This document shows positions 9,874 to 21,800 of a stretch of 60,000 nt of DNA, one piece after another. Source of the stretch: Owenia fusiformis (taxonomy: Eukaryota > Annelida > Polychaeta > Sabellida > Oweniidae); NCBI GenBank assembly GCA_903813345.2, contig CAIIXF020000001.1, forward strand, positions 26,837,915-26,897,914, in the 5' to 3' direction. Made by a program: the position numbers and the translations under genes. Each line of letters starts with the position of its first letter. Position 1 is the stretch's first letter. Below the pieces are notes generated by a model. It saw nothing but the letters and a program-made list of their open reading frames with translations. It did no database searches and had not been told where the DNA came from.

Positions 9874-12800
9874 GTAAGTAATTTTGTTATCCAGTCACAG
9901 TGTTCTTTAATATTTTGAGATGGTCTTTTGAAAGTTCTTCAACATGTTTGATTATTCCCGGGTTTTATAAATAATAAGTAGATTTAATTGAGATAAGTGA
10001 ATATCTGATAAGATAATTGTTCAGAAAATTGTTAAGTTACTTATATTTGCCATTGTTATTTTATGTAATAAAATGCTGCTGTGCATGATTTAATGTTTTT
10101 ATTCTGACACTCACAATTCTCAAATGCGGATGACATTTGGGTAGGTGAAGGGCTGCGCCTGCACCCCCATACATATTTGGTACCATATGAAAAGTTTTGT
10201 CTTGCAAGCAGATGGAATAAAAGAAAAAGTTTGTAAATTAAATCACAAAAAATCATCTTTATTAATCATAGGACAAAATTTTCATATTGCATGGCCTATG
10301 CATGCATATTGTTATCACAATAAGAAACTGAAATGCAAATTCAGCAGTCTAGAAAAGAGAAAAAAACAAAGAACGGCGGTTATGTAATTCCTTGCATAAT
10401 AAATATCCTTATGTAAGAACCTGATCCACAACACATATTCTTATTTTTCACACCGTTAATTTTAATTTGGTACCAATCAAACTGGCATTAAAATGTGTAC
10501 AGAGGGGGATGCAGCACTTTCCTTTATTTAGCACTTTTTGAGAAATTATCACCCACCTGTGTAATAATCCAGTGCCAGGACTATAGTATAGACGATAGTC
10601 CTGCTCCTGGATAAATGTGTACATATTATATCAGGCCAATGTCTCTGAATATTTAGAGCCTCGTCTTTCACAGATACATTTCGGATTTTCAGTCCTCATA
10701 CTTTTTTCCAAATTTTCCTTGGCACGCCTAAACTAATTTAGTGTGAAAACCCCAGAACAAAGTTCAGACATGGGCTTCTCTTTAAAGCCCCATGGTTCCA
10801 TCCAATCTGCATTCATCAGATTTAGTCCAATTTTACAGACTGACCCCTTGTAGGCAAAGTAAGCATTTCTAATTGGAATATAGTTTGGACAATACACATT
10901 TTTAGTGTGGACTGAGACCAGAATTGAAAAACTCATTCATCTCATCAGCATTCAGAGCAGACTGGAAATGTGCAAACATATCCAGGTCATGATTCTACAG
11001 TCTTCCAGCTAAACTCCCATTGAGCTCTATTATAGGTTCTGACACACATAATTTGTCACTCAATGAAGTTGGCTCTCATGACTTTTACATAATATCTACA
11101 TGGAGCAATGTTTTGATTCCCATGTTTTGCTGCCATTTTTTCACTTCAGAATTTCTATAATGAGTTTTGATCTTTAATAAAATATATTTCAAAACAACTG
11201 TAATGACTTCAGGGCACCCAAGGGAAATGACAAATTAATGAGCATAGTGTATCAAGCCAGATAAAAAATTGAAAGAAAGTGTGCTAAATTTGATGCCCCA
11301 TGTGGGAATCGAACCTACGACCCTTGGATCCAAAGACTGATGCTCTACCAACTGAGCTCTAAAGGCTTAAGCCACTACAGCTGGGCCGTAGTAGCAACTT
11401 GCTATCAAGGGTCGTTACACAACCAAGTGATCAGAGCATCAGTTCAAATCTGATTGATTTTATGAATTTATAGATAGTAAGACAGTAAGAATTCCTTTCA
11501 ATAAGGAACAAGGAACAGTGTTTTAGGGCAAGTATTATAAATTAGACCCGCAAAGAAAATGAAAAATTGGTTAAACTGTACATCCTATTATTGTATGATC
11601 TGTAAAATGAAGCCCTTTGATTGGTCAGTTCTTGTGCTGTGCCAATCTGTATTGCAACTGGCAGTGGCGTAGCTATATTTACACCAAGTATGCACAGGTT
11701 TACTCTCCATAAAAATGTTATAGAATGATTTGAAGTGCAATACAGATATTCTGCTCTTGATACTTTGTATTGGCACTCAACTTCGTCTCGTGCCAATACA
11801 GAATTTCTCGAGTATAATATATGCTGTATTGCACAAGATGTGATTGATCAAGGTTGACTGAAACATGAAAGTTATATACAGGCATATGAACTCTGTCTCC
11901 TTAAAGGTATCAATAGTCATAGAATGACACATCAAGCTCAACAAAACACAAACTTTTCATGTTGTAGAATATCCCATGTCCATGAAAGATAAAAGGATTT
12001 TATCTATGGCTCCCTGGATCCAGACTAACCAGACCTTTTCCCTGTATGGTCTTCTTTAAAATAAACAACATAGAACATAAAAATTCAAAATTAAACGATG
12101 GGCTTTTAACATGTTTAATTTTTTTTCTCATTGATTTTGAAGGATGACATAATTATACAAATCAGTGCCTATATTTGTAACATTTCTGTTAGTTTTGTCT
12201 GTTTTGTTTGTTTTGTCAGTTGAATTTTGACCAGTTTATAGTACTGTGGAAATGCTAACAGGAACAAGAAAGTCCCGTCTACAAAGTTTAAATGAATAAT
12301 GTAAAATGTTTAGCCAATCATCATTACATATTGTTGTTAGTAATAGATAACAAATTACAGGAATATCATAATAATTAACTCGCAGTAAAGTTCTTATTTA
12401 TAGGCCCTTCAGGGAATTTATCTGTGTATTTGATTTGCTATCTGTTAGTTATTGTGGTCCATCAGCACTTCACTGTTACTAAAGCGAACCAGGTTTTCTG
12501 CCATAAAGTAAATGACTCAAATTGATGGAATTAGATTGATGTGAGCCCCGGAACCTCAATGTTGTTGTTATCAGATAATTGTGAAGATTATTTGTATGAA
12601 GTGTTGTCATGTAAGAGAAATGTTAATGAGATTACAAGAGGATATAGGATAAAACAAAATGAAAGAGGATTTTGTCTGGTTTTGTAAAAATCACCATATT
12701 GAATAAGGAAAGGGATTTTAAATATTAAAGATGTAGTTACTATATGAAAACAAAGTCTGAAGGAATGTTTGAACGTGAAGAAGGAAGTGGAAAGGAAAAC

Positions 12801-15800
12801 TTATAAATCAAAAAATAAATAAAATTCAAAATGAGCAAATATTCAAAATATTGAATATATCAAATGAGCTATTAAAGTTTGAACCTTATCAAGTTTTCTC
12901 ATGTAACCAGATTTTGTTAAGTTGTTCACAGGTGTAAATTCTAAAAGGATTAACTTTGAGCGCAATCTACATAGTACAGTGACATTTTTCCTGTTTACCT
13001 ATCAGATAAGGGACATTTTATAAGGAAACGACATAATGCAGCAGGAAAGTAAATATCGCTATACGAGGAATTATATAGATACTCAAAATGTCATTAACTA
13101 TTTGAAGATAGTTATTGCTAAAATCCGTAAAACAACAACTAATATGCAAGGTATTAGAATTGTTTGTTATTTACGCACATTTTTTATTGTTATAATTGTG
13201 TTGTTTATTACATTTATATATTAACCTTGACCCATAAATGTGACCTTGAATTTTATTGACCCAAATGATTTAATGTAACCTTGTAGTTATATATTTGATT
13301 AATGAAAGAACTGTGATTCTTAGTATGTTATTCGTTAATACATGCTCTTTTTGAGTTTGGAAAATGCCCAAAATCATCATTTTCAGGATCCTTAAAATTC
13401 AAAATTCATGTTGAGGTAATCATCCTTACAAATGCTTATATATAAGTTTCTCAGAATGGGAGACTACAAATCAGTATTTTTTGTCAATAGACCTGCAACC
13501 TTCAACCCTAATACATGTTCAAAATATATGTTGTCCATATGACAAAAACAATTTAGCTTCCCAATACTAGCCTAATTACACTTTTAATTAGGTGCTATAA
13601 ATTATAAATACCCATCATTGATCAATGAGAAAATGATTAACAATAACTTTTCAACAATACCTAGATATTAAATTGATAGGCATATTTTCAAATCCTGAAT
13701 TTGAAAAGTAATTTTTATTATGGTGCAAGTCACATTTAGAAAATTTGAGTCAACATGATTATCAAAATTGAGCCACTAGTTGACAAAAAGATGCATCTTT
13801 TGGTGTCATGTTTTCAAAAAAATGAATGAAGAAGATTGTGTATTTAAAATGTTTAAAAGTCAATGCAAAACATTTTCCTTTTTGTAAAAACATTTCATAT
13901 ATTTTTTTGTGCATGATAAAATCAAATGAATTTTGTATTTTGGTGTCTTGTTTTTAGGCCCTTACGAGTATATTTTTTGAAGCTATAATGAATTTTAAGT
14001 GGAAGGTGAATGTGAAGGTGACCTGATTTTAAAATATTCTACAAAGATATCTGTCAAAATGATAAATTTCAAGTCAAGAAAAATGTGTTACTCAGGAGTT
14101 CTTTGATAACTGGCAGGAATCACATTTATATGTATTTAGTAAACAAATGCCATTTGAAAGTGTAAACAAGTACATTTACAATATCTATAATTAGACAGTT
14201 AGATGTTGGGGTACATGTAATTAAAATATATGACTTGAAATTAAAGATACAGATGTGCTTGCAACATTTGGTTAATATTGATGTCATAAACAATCCATTA
14301 TAATAACTTACAAATATACTACAACTTCAGCTATAAGGGATAGTTGATTGTTTTGCAAATCAGAGAATTTATTAAAACAAATGAATCTAATACTTATTAA
14401 AAATACTATTTCTTTGTATCAATAGTATGAACAATTTTTAATTTTTTGAAAACTTTCTTTGCATACCAGTTTTCGGTTCTCAACAATTTAATTTTAATTA
14501 AATTAACTTAATTGAATCACTTAAAATTGATAGATATGGTATTTAAAAGTTATTTCATGTTACTCAGGGTCCTGGATTTGAACAAATATAGGATATGTGT
14601 GGAATTGTATTTTGAAAGAGTTTTTTTTTGTTAACACAGTGCCCCTTTCAATATAATCTGTACTTTTATTTTTTATATACCTCAAGTAGGTTATTTTATG
14701 TTTTCAAGTTAATTGAAATGTGTCAAAATGAAAAAGATTGCCTTGACCTTTAGCTGTTGAAGTGGAGTCTCCATAATTACAATCTTGTCATAGAATCCTT
14801 ATTTGTCTGATTTTAATAAAAAGTAAAAAGTACAAGAAATTGATATCACAACAATTTTAAATTAAATGTTCTTAGATTTAACCCCACATAATCACTGACA
14901 ACAGATTGTTGTCAAGACAACAAAAATAGGTAGATTAAGCATTGTAGCAATTCAGTTGTCAAGGACCGATGGTGTCAGTTATTTACTCAATAGGAACAGA
15001 TCACTTAGACAGCAAGGAGTTTTGGCTCCCAGAATTAAAGTTAATATTTTCCTACAATGAAAACGCTGAAATGTCATTATTTTCTGAAATTTTGACCGAT
15101 TATAAATAATATTCATTAAATAAACAATTTAAAAGATTCAAACCAATATCTCGATAATTTCTTCTGAGTTTTGGAATTTTTCGTTAGGAAATAAGACCAA
15201 AATTCACGTTTCAAATGTGGAAGTGAACAAAATGGCGGCTGTTAGAATTCAAATTTTGAAGCGTGACATTGCCATATATGGGAGAGAATATCAATGTTGC
15301 ACTCTGGGAGCCAATCCTCCTTGCTTAGACCCCATTAAATATGTCACATGGTATGCTTATAATGACATCACACTGCATTCATATGGCTGATATATACAGA
15401 TACCTCAAAAAAGCTAGAAACAGACCGTGTTCTGAATTCTGGTAAGGTGGTTTACCTCAACACATTCATTATTAAATGATTTGATTCTTTTCGGTAAAAT
15501 TACCATTTCACATGGCCTTTAATAAAAAACAAGTGTTTTGTAATGATATCATCTTTAACCTGTTGATCTACATCCCCTATATTCCAACATATGGACCAAT
15601 TCAATTATACATAGTTAGAATATTCAAATAACTTAATGCCATACTATACACATTTTTTAAATACTCTTTTCAGTGTGTGAATGTCGAATAGGAGGTCTTA
15701 TACATCAAAAACTAATATGTTATTTCTAAAAGAAAACTGAAATATAATTTCAAAGAATAGCGTCTTTTTGCCTATAATTATGTGAGTCACAGCAAACTTT

Positions 15801-18800
15801 AAGAAACATCTACTCAAAGCACAAAATTAATCAATTTTTAACATGGATTTATATAACTATAACTGCTCAGAAAACCACAGATTTGAAATAAATAGAATAT
15901 TGGTGGCTTTACATGCTGTATTGTCAGGTAAGAATGTCACACAATTATAATATTCAGTGTTGATTTTTTTTTAACATATTGTCGCGCCTGGGCCGTCTCA
16001 CCGAGCACCCTGTATACTGGGGAAAGGCCTGGGACGACGAAAAGGGATCTTTGGAGGTGTTTCAAGGGTGTCGACCTGGTTTGGTGGTACGACAGTTACC
16101 AATAGAAGATGGCTCCACAAAACAATTATGTACAGGGTTTTTATAATCTATTCTAACATAAGTTTTTACAATATAATAACAAAATGTCCATATAATATAC
16201 AAGTTTCTCTTCAAGAGTCGTCTCTGCTCTGGAGCTTGTTTAGCACTAAGAGTCACTGCGTCTCTCTATGTTCTCCTCTTGTAGTTTGTTCAGCTCTAGG
16301 AGTCACTACGTCTCTTAATCTTCTGTATGGAGTTTGTTCAGCTTAAGGAGCAACCTCAGCTCCGGGAGTCACTTCGTCTCTGGGGAAACCACGCAAACTC
16401 TCTCTCTTGGAAGAGTACCAGCCTCTAGAGCACTCTCTGTTTGGGAGTCGCCACTTCTCGATAAAAACCTCTGCTCTTGAACGATTCACACGCTCGGAGT
16501 ATCTCAGCTCGGAGTCGTCTCGTCTCAAGAGAAATCAACGCAAACTCTGTGTCTCTTGGAGCACCTCAGTTCCGGTAGTGTAACTATGGCTCCAATCACA
16601 ACTCTGTCTCTTGGAAGGGGTCCAGGCTCTGGAGCAACCTCTGCTCGGGAGTCGCCACTTCTCGGGAAAACCTCTGCTCTTGAACGAGATTCACACGCTC
16701 GGAGTATCTTCAACTCGGAGTCCTCTCGTCTTAAGCGAAACCAAATAAACTCTGTCTCTGGAAGGGGTCCAGGCTCTGGAGCACTCTGCTCGGGAGTCGC
16801 CACTTCACAGGAGAAACCTCGTCACCCTCTACAGAGAAATAACACCTCTGGAATGTCAATCAGATGGTGAGATTAGACCAGAGCTGCTACTTCTCGATCT
16901 CGGAGTACCTTAGTTCCGGTGGAGTAACCTCGGCTCCAATGGAATAAACCTTGCAACATAGAAATACCTTGGTTCCAGTAGTGTAACCTCAGTATCTAAC
17001 TTCTGGAGGAGTCAAATCACCTCGGAGGGTACATCAAGTTCAGCAACTTGTATCAATTTCGGATCATCAATAACTCGGAGGAGGAGAAGAAGCAACTCAC
17101 GAATATCGATCATTAAACTGAGATTAGACGGAGTTGTATTCTCAACCCTCGGAGCAGATTCCACTCTAGAATAGATGGAGGAGTAAGCACTCGGAGCAGT
17201 GAGTCCTCAGAGTAGGTATGGCTCTCAACTAGATGGAGGAGTAATCACTCGGAGCTGGCAATCCTCGGAGTAGGTATGGCTCTCAACTAGATGGAGGAGT
17301 AATCACTCGGAGCTGGCAATCCTCGGAGTAGATACAACTCTCGAATATCAATCACAACGGAGATTAGACAGAGCTGTAACTACTCGGACCAAATATAGCT
17401 CAGAGGAGATATAACACTTAAATAATTGGAGGAGTAATGACTCGGAGCAGTGAGTCCTCGGAGCAGATATGACTCTTGAATATCAATCAAACTGAGATTA
17501 GACAAGAGCCATAATTACTCGGAGCTGGCGATCCTCGGAGCAAATGGAGGAGTAATGACTCGGAGCAGTGACCTCTCGGAGCAGACGCGACTCTCGAATA
17601 TCAATCAAACTGAGATTAGACAAGAGTTGTAACTACTCAGAGAAGGAATCACTCCTTAAAATGGCGTCACTTCCGTAAAAAATAAAGATGGCCGACCGCA
17701 GGGAACTCTGGGAAGAAGAAATCAAAATGGCGGACGGCAATATGGCGTCAAACTCAATAATCAAATTGTCACTCACCAAAGAACTATCTATTGTCTTGTC
17801 TTTTCCTCAATTGTCGCAACGCACGCAATTTACATCAAGCAATAGCAGCAAATAGTCAAATAATATCCAAATATAATCCACAGTTGTAATCAGCCACGCT
17901 CGCACATAAAATGCCCCAAACTGACGAGGTCCTGCTTGTACAAAATCTTGGTAAGCTCTGATTTACAGGTCACTTTCTCACACTAAAATCCAGACACCTC
18001 AAGTTGCATCATGGGAAAATACAACATAAGTTGGCGGTAAATTCAAATGAAGCCATCTGATTGGTTGAGCTCTGTTGCTGAGTGCCTAATTATGCAAATT
18101 TATTCCAAGGCCGTCGGCTGATTCAGTAAACATCCAAGTGCCTAGATGAGATTCTGTACGTAGACACTTTACAATACAATTCTTTAATTACAGTGGACAG
18201 AACATGAAATAAAGATGAAATAACATAAAACCCAGTAAAATAAACGTTTCACAAACCCTAGTACTACTCAGGGGGAATTAAAAATTCCCACACTCCCCCC
18301 TACTAAGATTGATCGCCCACGATCACACAATATAAACTCAACTTCTACAAAAATACATAGAGAGCTCGAGCACCTCTTACAAAATAATTACAAGTAAAGA
18401 GCTCACTTAGCTCCTTTCAAAAAGTTACACAATTATAATCAATACTCGCTCAATCAACAGTCTATCTACACTCGTCTACTATCTAAACTACTATCTATCT
18501 ACACTTTGTATTGTATTATTTATTCAAAGAGTCACTAGGCCTCTGTCGTCGCCCCTCTGCCATGCACTTGGGAGAGCCTCATTGGCTCCTCAGATGAGTC
18601 AACTCTTCTCCAGTTCATCTTGTCTCTATCAGCACAACAAACTGGCAAGTATGTCGGCTGTCTTCTTTGACAAATGGGTCTCGCTCGGTAATGTAGTCTT
18701 TCTTCTCGCTGCTCACTTGATACCCCTCTTGGTTTGTAGGCTCGCCTCTCTCTTGTCAACTCGCTATCACTCGACCGTCTTGCCCCCCTACTTGACATTC

Positions 18801-21800
18801 CCTTCTCAAGGAGTGTAGGTCTTTCTCGGCTGTCTACTAGGACTCTAGGTTCCTCAGCTCCCACCTTAGGTCTATTGGAGGCATCTCGGCTCTTTACATC
18901 AAGAGAGTCATCTTCGCTCTTCTTCCTATTCTGGAGCCTAGTGATATCTCCAGCCTCAAGATTTGTTGGATCATCCTTCTTCTGCTTTCTTCTTCGTCTC
19001 TTCCTTCTATTCTGGAAGGGAATAACAAAGGTTCTTGGCTCCTTGGACCTCTCTTCTCGGGAGCTACTACAGCTCTGGATTCCTTCTCTGTTTGAGTCAT
19101 GAAAGCTCATCTGTAAGGAGCCGTAATGGATCTCAGCCTTGCTAGCCAATAGATAGTCAGTACCCAAGATCCCATCTTGGCTAATTTCGGCCACCACTAT
19201 CTCCAAAGAGGTCTTCCTCCCATCTAACTTCACTTCCATGAAGCACGAGCCATAAACTGCTATGGGAGAACCATCTGCTTGGACCAATACATCTTTGGCT
19301 GGTTTCAGTTGTGGTCTCTTCTGGTAGTTGATTCGATTGAAGCTGTGTAGACTCATCAAAGACACCGCTGACCCTGTGTCTACTAGGCACTTAACAGGAG
19401 CTCCACACAGCTCAACGACAGCCACTATCTTCTGAGCAGATTCAGCTCTCTTAGGATCTTCCACCGCTCGACCCCTGGCATCAAGGAAACATACTGGGTG
19501 GATCCCTGGAGCATCTCCACTCTTCTTTGGTTTAGGACAATCAATGGAGAGGTGCCCTGGCTCTGAGCAATTATAGCAGGTGACTAGAGGACATCTTCTC
19601 ACAATGTGCCCTTCCTCTCCACATCTTCTACAAGTAATAGTTCGAGGAGCTCGGGGTTCTCTTTGCTCTTTGAAGAGCTGTAACGCATCATCTATCTCCT
19701 TCATCATCTCCGCCTTCATATCCTCCATCATCTTGAAAAGCTTTTCCTCCACAGGGTCGCTAGTCACAACTGAGATGTGATGGTTCAATTGTTTTGGCTT
19801 GAGTCCCCTTCGGATACGTTCCGACTCTTGGTAAGCTTCCTCCTTCTGGGCTTCTTCAATTGCCTGGTCGAGAGATTTTGGATCCCTACGATGGACTGCG
19901 GCTCTCACTTCATCATCGGTGATAGCATTTTCGAAGCTCCGTCTTGCCAATCTATCCTGAGAGGAACGGGGCATCTCCGGAAAGGCCAAGGCAGCTAACC
20001 TCCTAATACTTTGCCCCAAACTCTGTAAGGACTCCTTTGGCTTCCGGACTCTAGTGTTAAGCTCGGCTTCGTACATAGAGGCTTTGTCCCCTGGTCCAAA
20101 TCTTTTGGTTAAGGCCTCTAAAAGATCACCATAAGTGTGTCCTTCTTCTAACTCTTGGACCAGCTGCTGAGCATCACCCCTCAATTGGTTGGTGAGATTC
20201 TGCCTCTTTTCCTCGTCATTCCATCTATTGCTTTCAATACAATTCTGGAAGTGGGCTTTGTAGTCAAGCCAGGGAGTTTTGCCATCAAATAGTTGGGTTG
20301 GCTTGATTTTAGTCTTCCTTCCCTGCTGCGCTGACTCCAAGGCCTTCCCACACATATCCATAGCTTTCTCAGCTAGTTTCACCATTGCCTGCTCATGGTT
20401 ACTATTGGAGCTCTCTGCTCTCCTTTCCTCTGCTATTGGATGAGCCCTAAGGCTCTCTGGAGGAACTTCCACTCTACGAGATGTGGATGGTTCTTGTTGA
20501 AGCCCTGTAGTAGTATCCCTTCTATTAGTATTTGACACATTGAGCTTCTCTGGCTCTGCTTCGACATAAGGCTCTGGAGGTAATCTGGCTCCAGATTGAT
20601 TCCATCGACCAGTAAGTGGTTCCTCTCCAGACATGCGAGTGAGCTGGTTTGGATCCAACCTTGTGAGCTGAGGAGCCTCATGTCCTCTAGTCTTTGGAGA
20701 CAGAGCGCTTCTATCTCGCTGCAAATCAACATCTCAACTCCATCTATGCTGCTGCATATGGAGATCTGGTTCCAGATGGAATCTTGGGGAATAAGGAGGC
20801 ATCCCTGCTCGGTAAAACATCTCTCTTGGACTTCTTTCAGGTTGAGTCAGATGAGCTGATCTTGGATCGCCTACCATCTCAACCCTAGAGGGATTCACTA
20901 TCCGGGATACAGGTGGAGGAGGTTGGCTCATCTGTCCTAAGGTAGCATTCATCTCCTTCAAGAAACTCTTCATCCCCTCTCTGGTCTTCTTAGCCTCCTC
21001 TTGACCTTGATTCACCACATTCGCCAGTTTACCCAGTTCGACATGGAGGCTGCCCATCTCTTCCCATAGGTTCCTCTGCATATTAGAAAGATGTGCTATC
21101 TCCTCATGAAGGTGGTTCATCTCTTCATGAATCGTCACTTGCCCTTCACATTGTCTGTCTAGGAAGCAATCTCGCATCTTTAGCACATCTACTCTCAAAG
21201 TTCCCAAACTCCCTTCTAAAGACATCAGCCTGGACTTGGTGGAGTCGAATTCTCTCTTCCTCCGAGCCCAATGGTCTCCTCTCACAGCGGGAGCTGGAAC
21301 GTCTCGTCTAAGCCTGGATTCAGCATGGTATCCAGTATCTTCCTTCTCTACATCAGGAAGTATCTGCATCGTCATATCTGGGGAAATAACTCTGGGCTCT
21401 CCTCGGACTAGAGTCGCTCTGGCTCTTCCATCTAAGTCGTCTGGTAGAGTGTCATCTACTCTCACAAGTGGAACACCGAGACTCTCCTCCTCGCTTGGGA
21501 GCAATTTCCCCTCATCTCTTGGGAGCGATCTTCCCTCCGAACCAGACTGCTCTTCTGGACTTCTATCCCTTGGAGGAGTCTCCCACTGCTTCAAACCAAT
21601 CTTTGGAACCAATCGCACGATTCCGCCAGTTCTCACATCATCTCGTCTGGAGTACTCTTGCTCCATCTTCTCTGACGAACGCTCGCACTTCTGTGACATC
21701 TCAGACATCTTCTAAGGCAACAGATCCCACCGCTGCCACCAATGTCGCGCCTGGGCCGTCTCACCGAGCACCCTGTATACTGGGGAAAGGCCTGGGACGA

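Noticed and set aside
11291-11366. Functional tRNA gene (Lys-like)
   Set aside because: Anticodon stem does not pair and acceptor stem has mismatches, so a SINE head or pseudogene is more likely.
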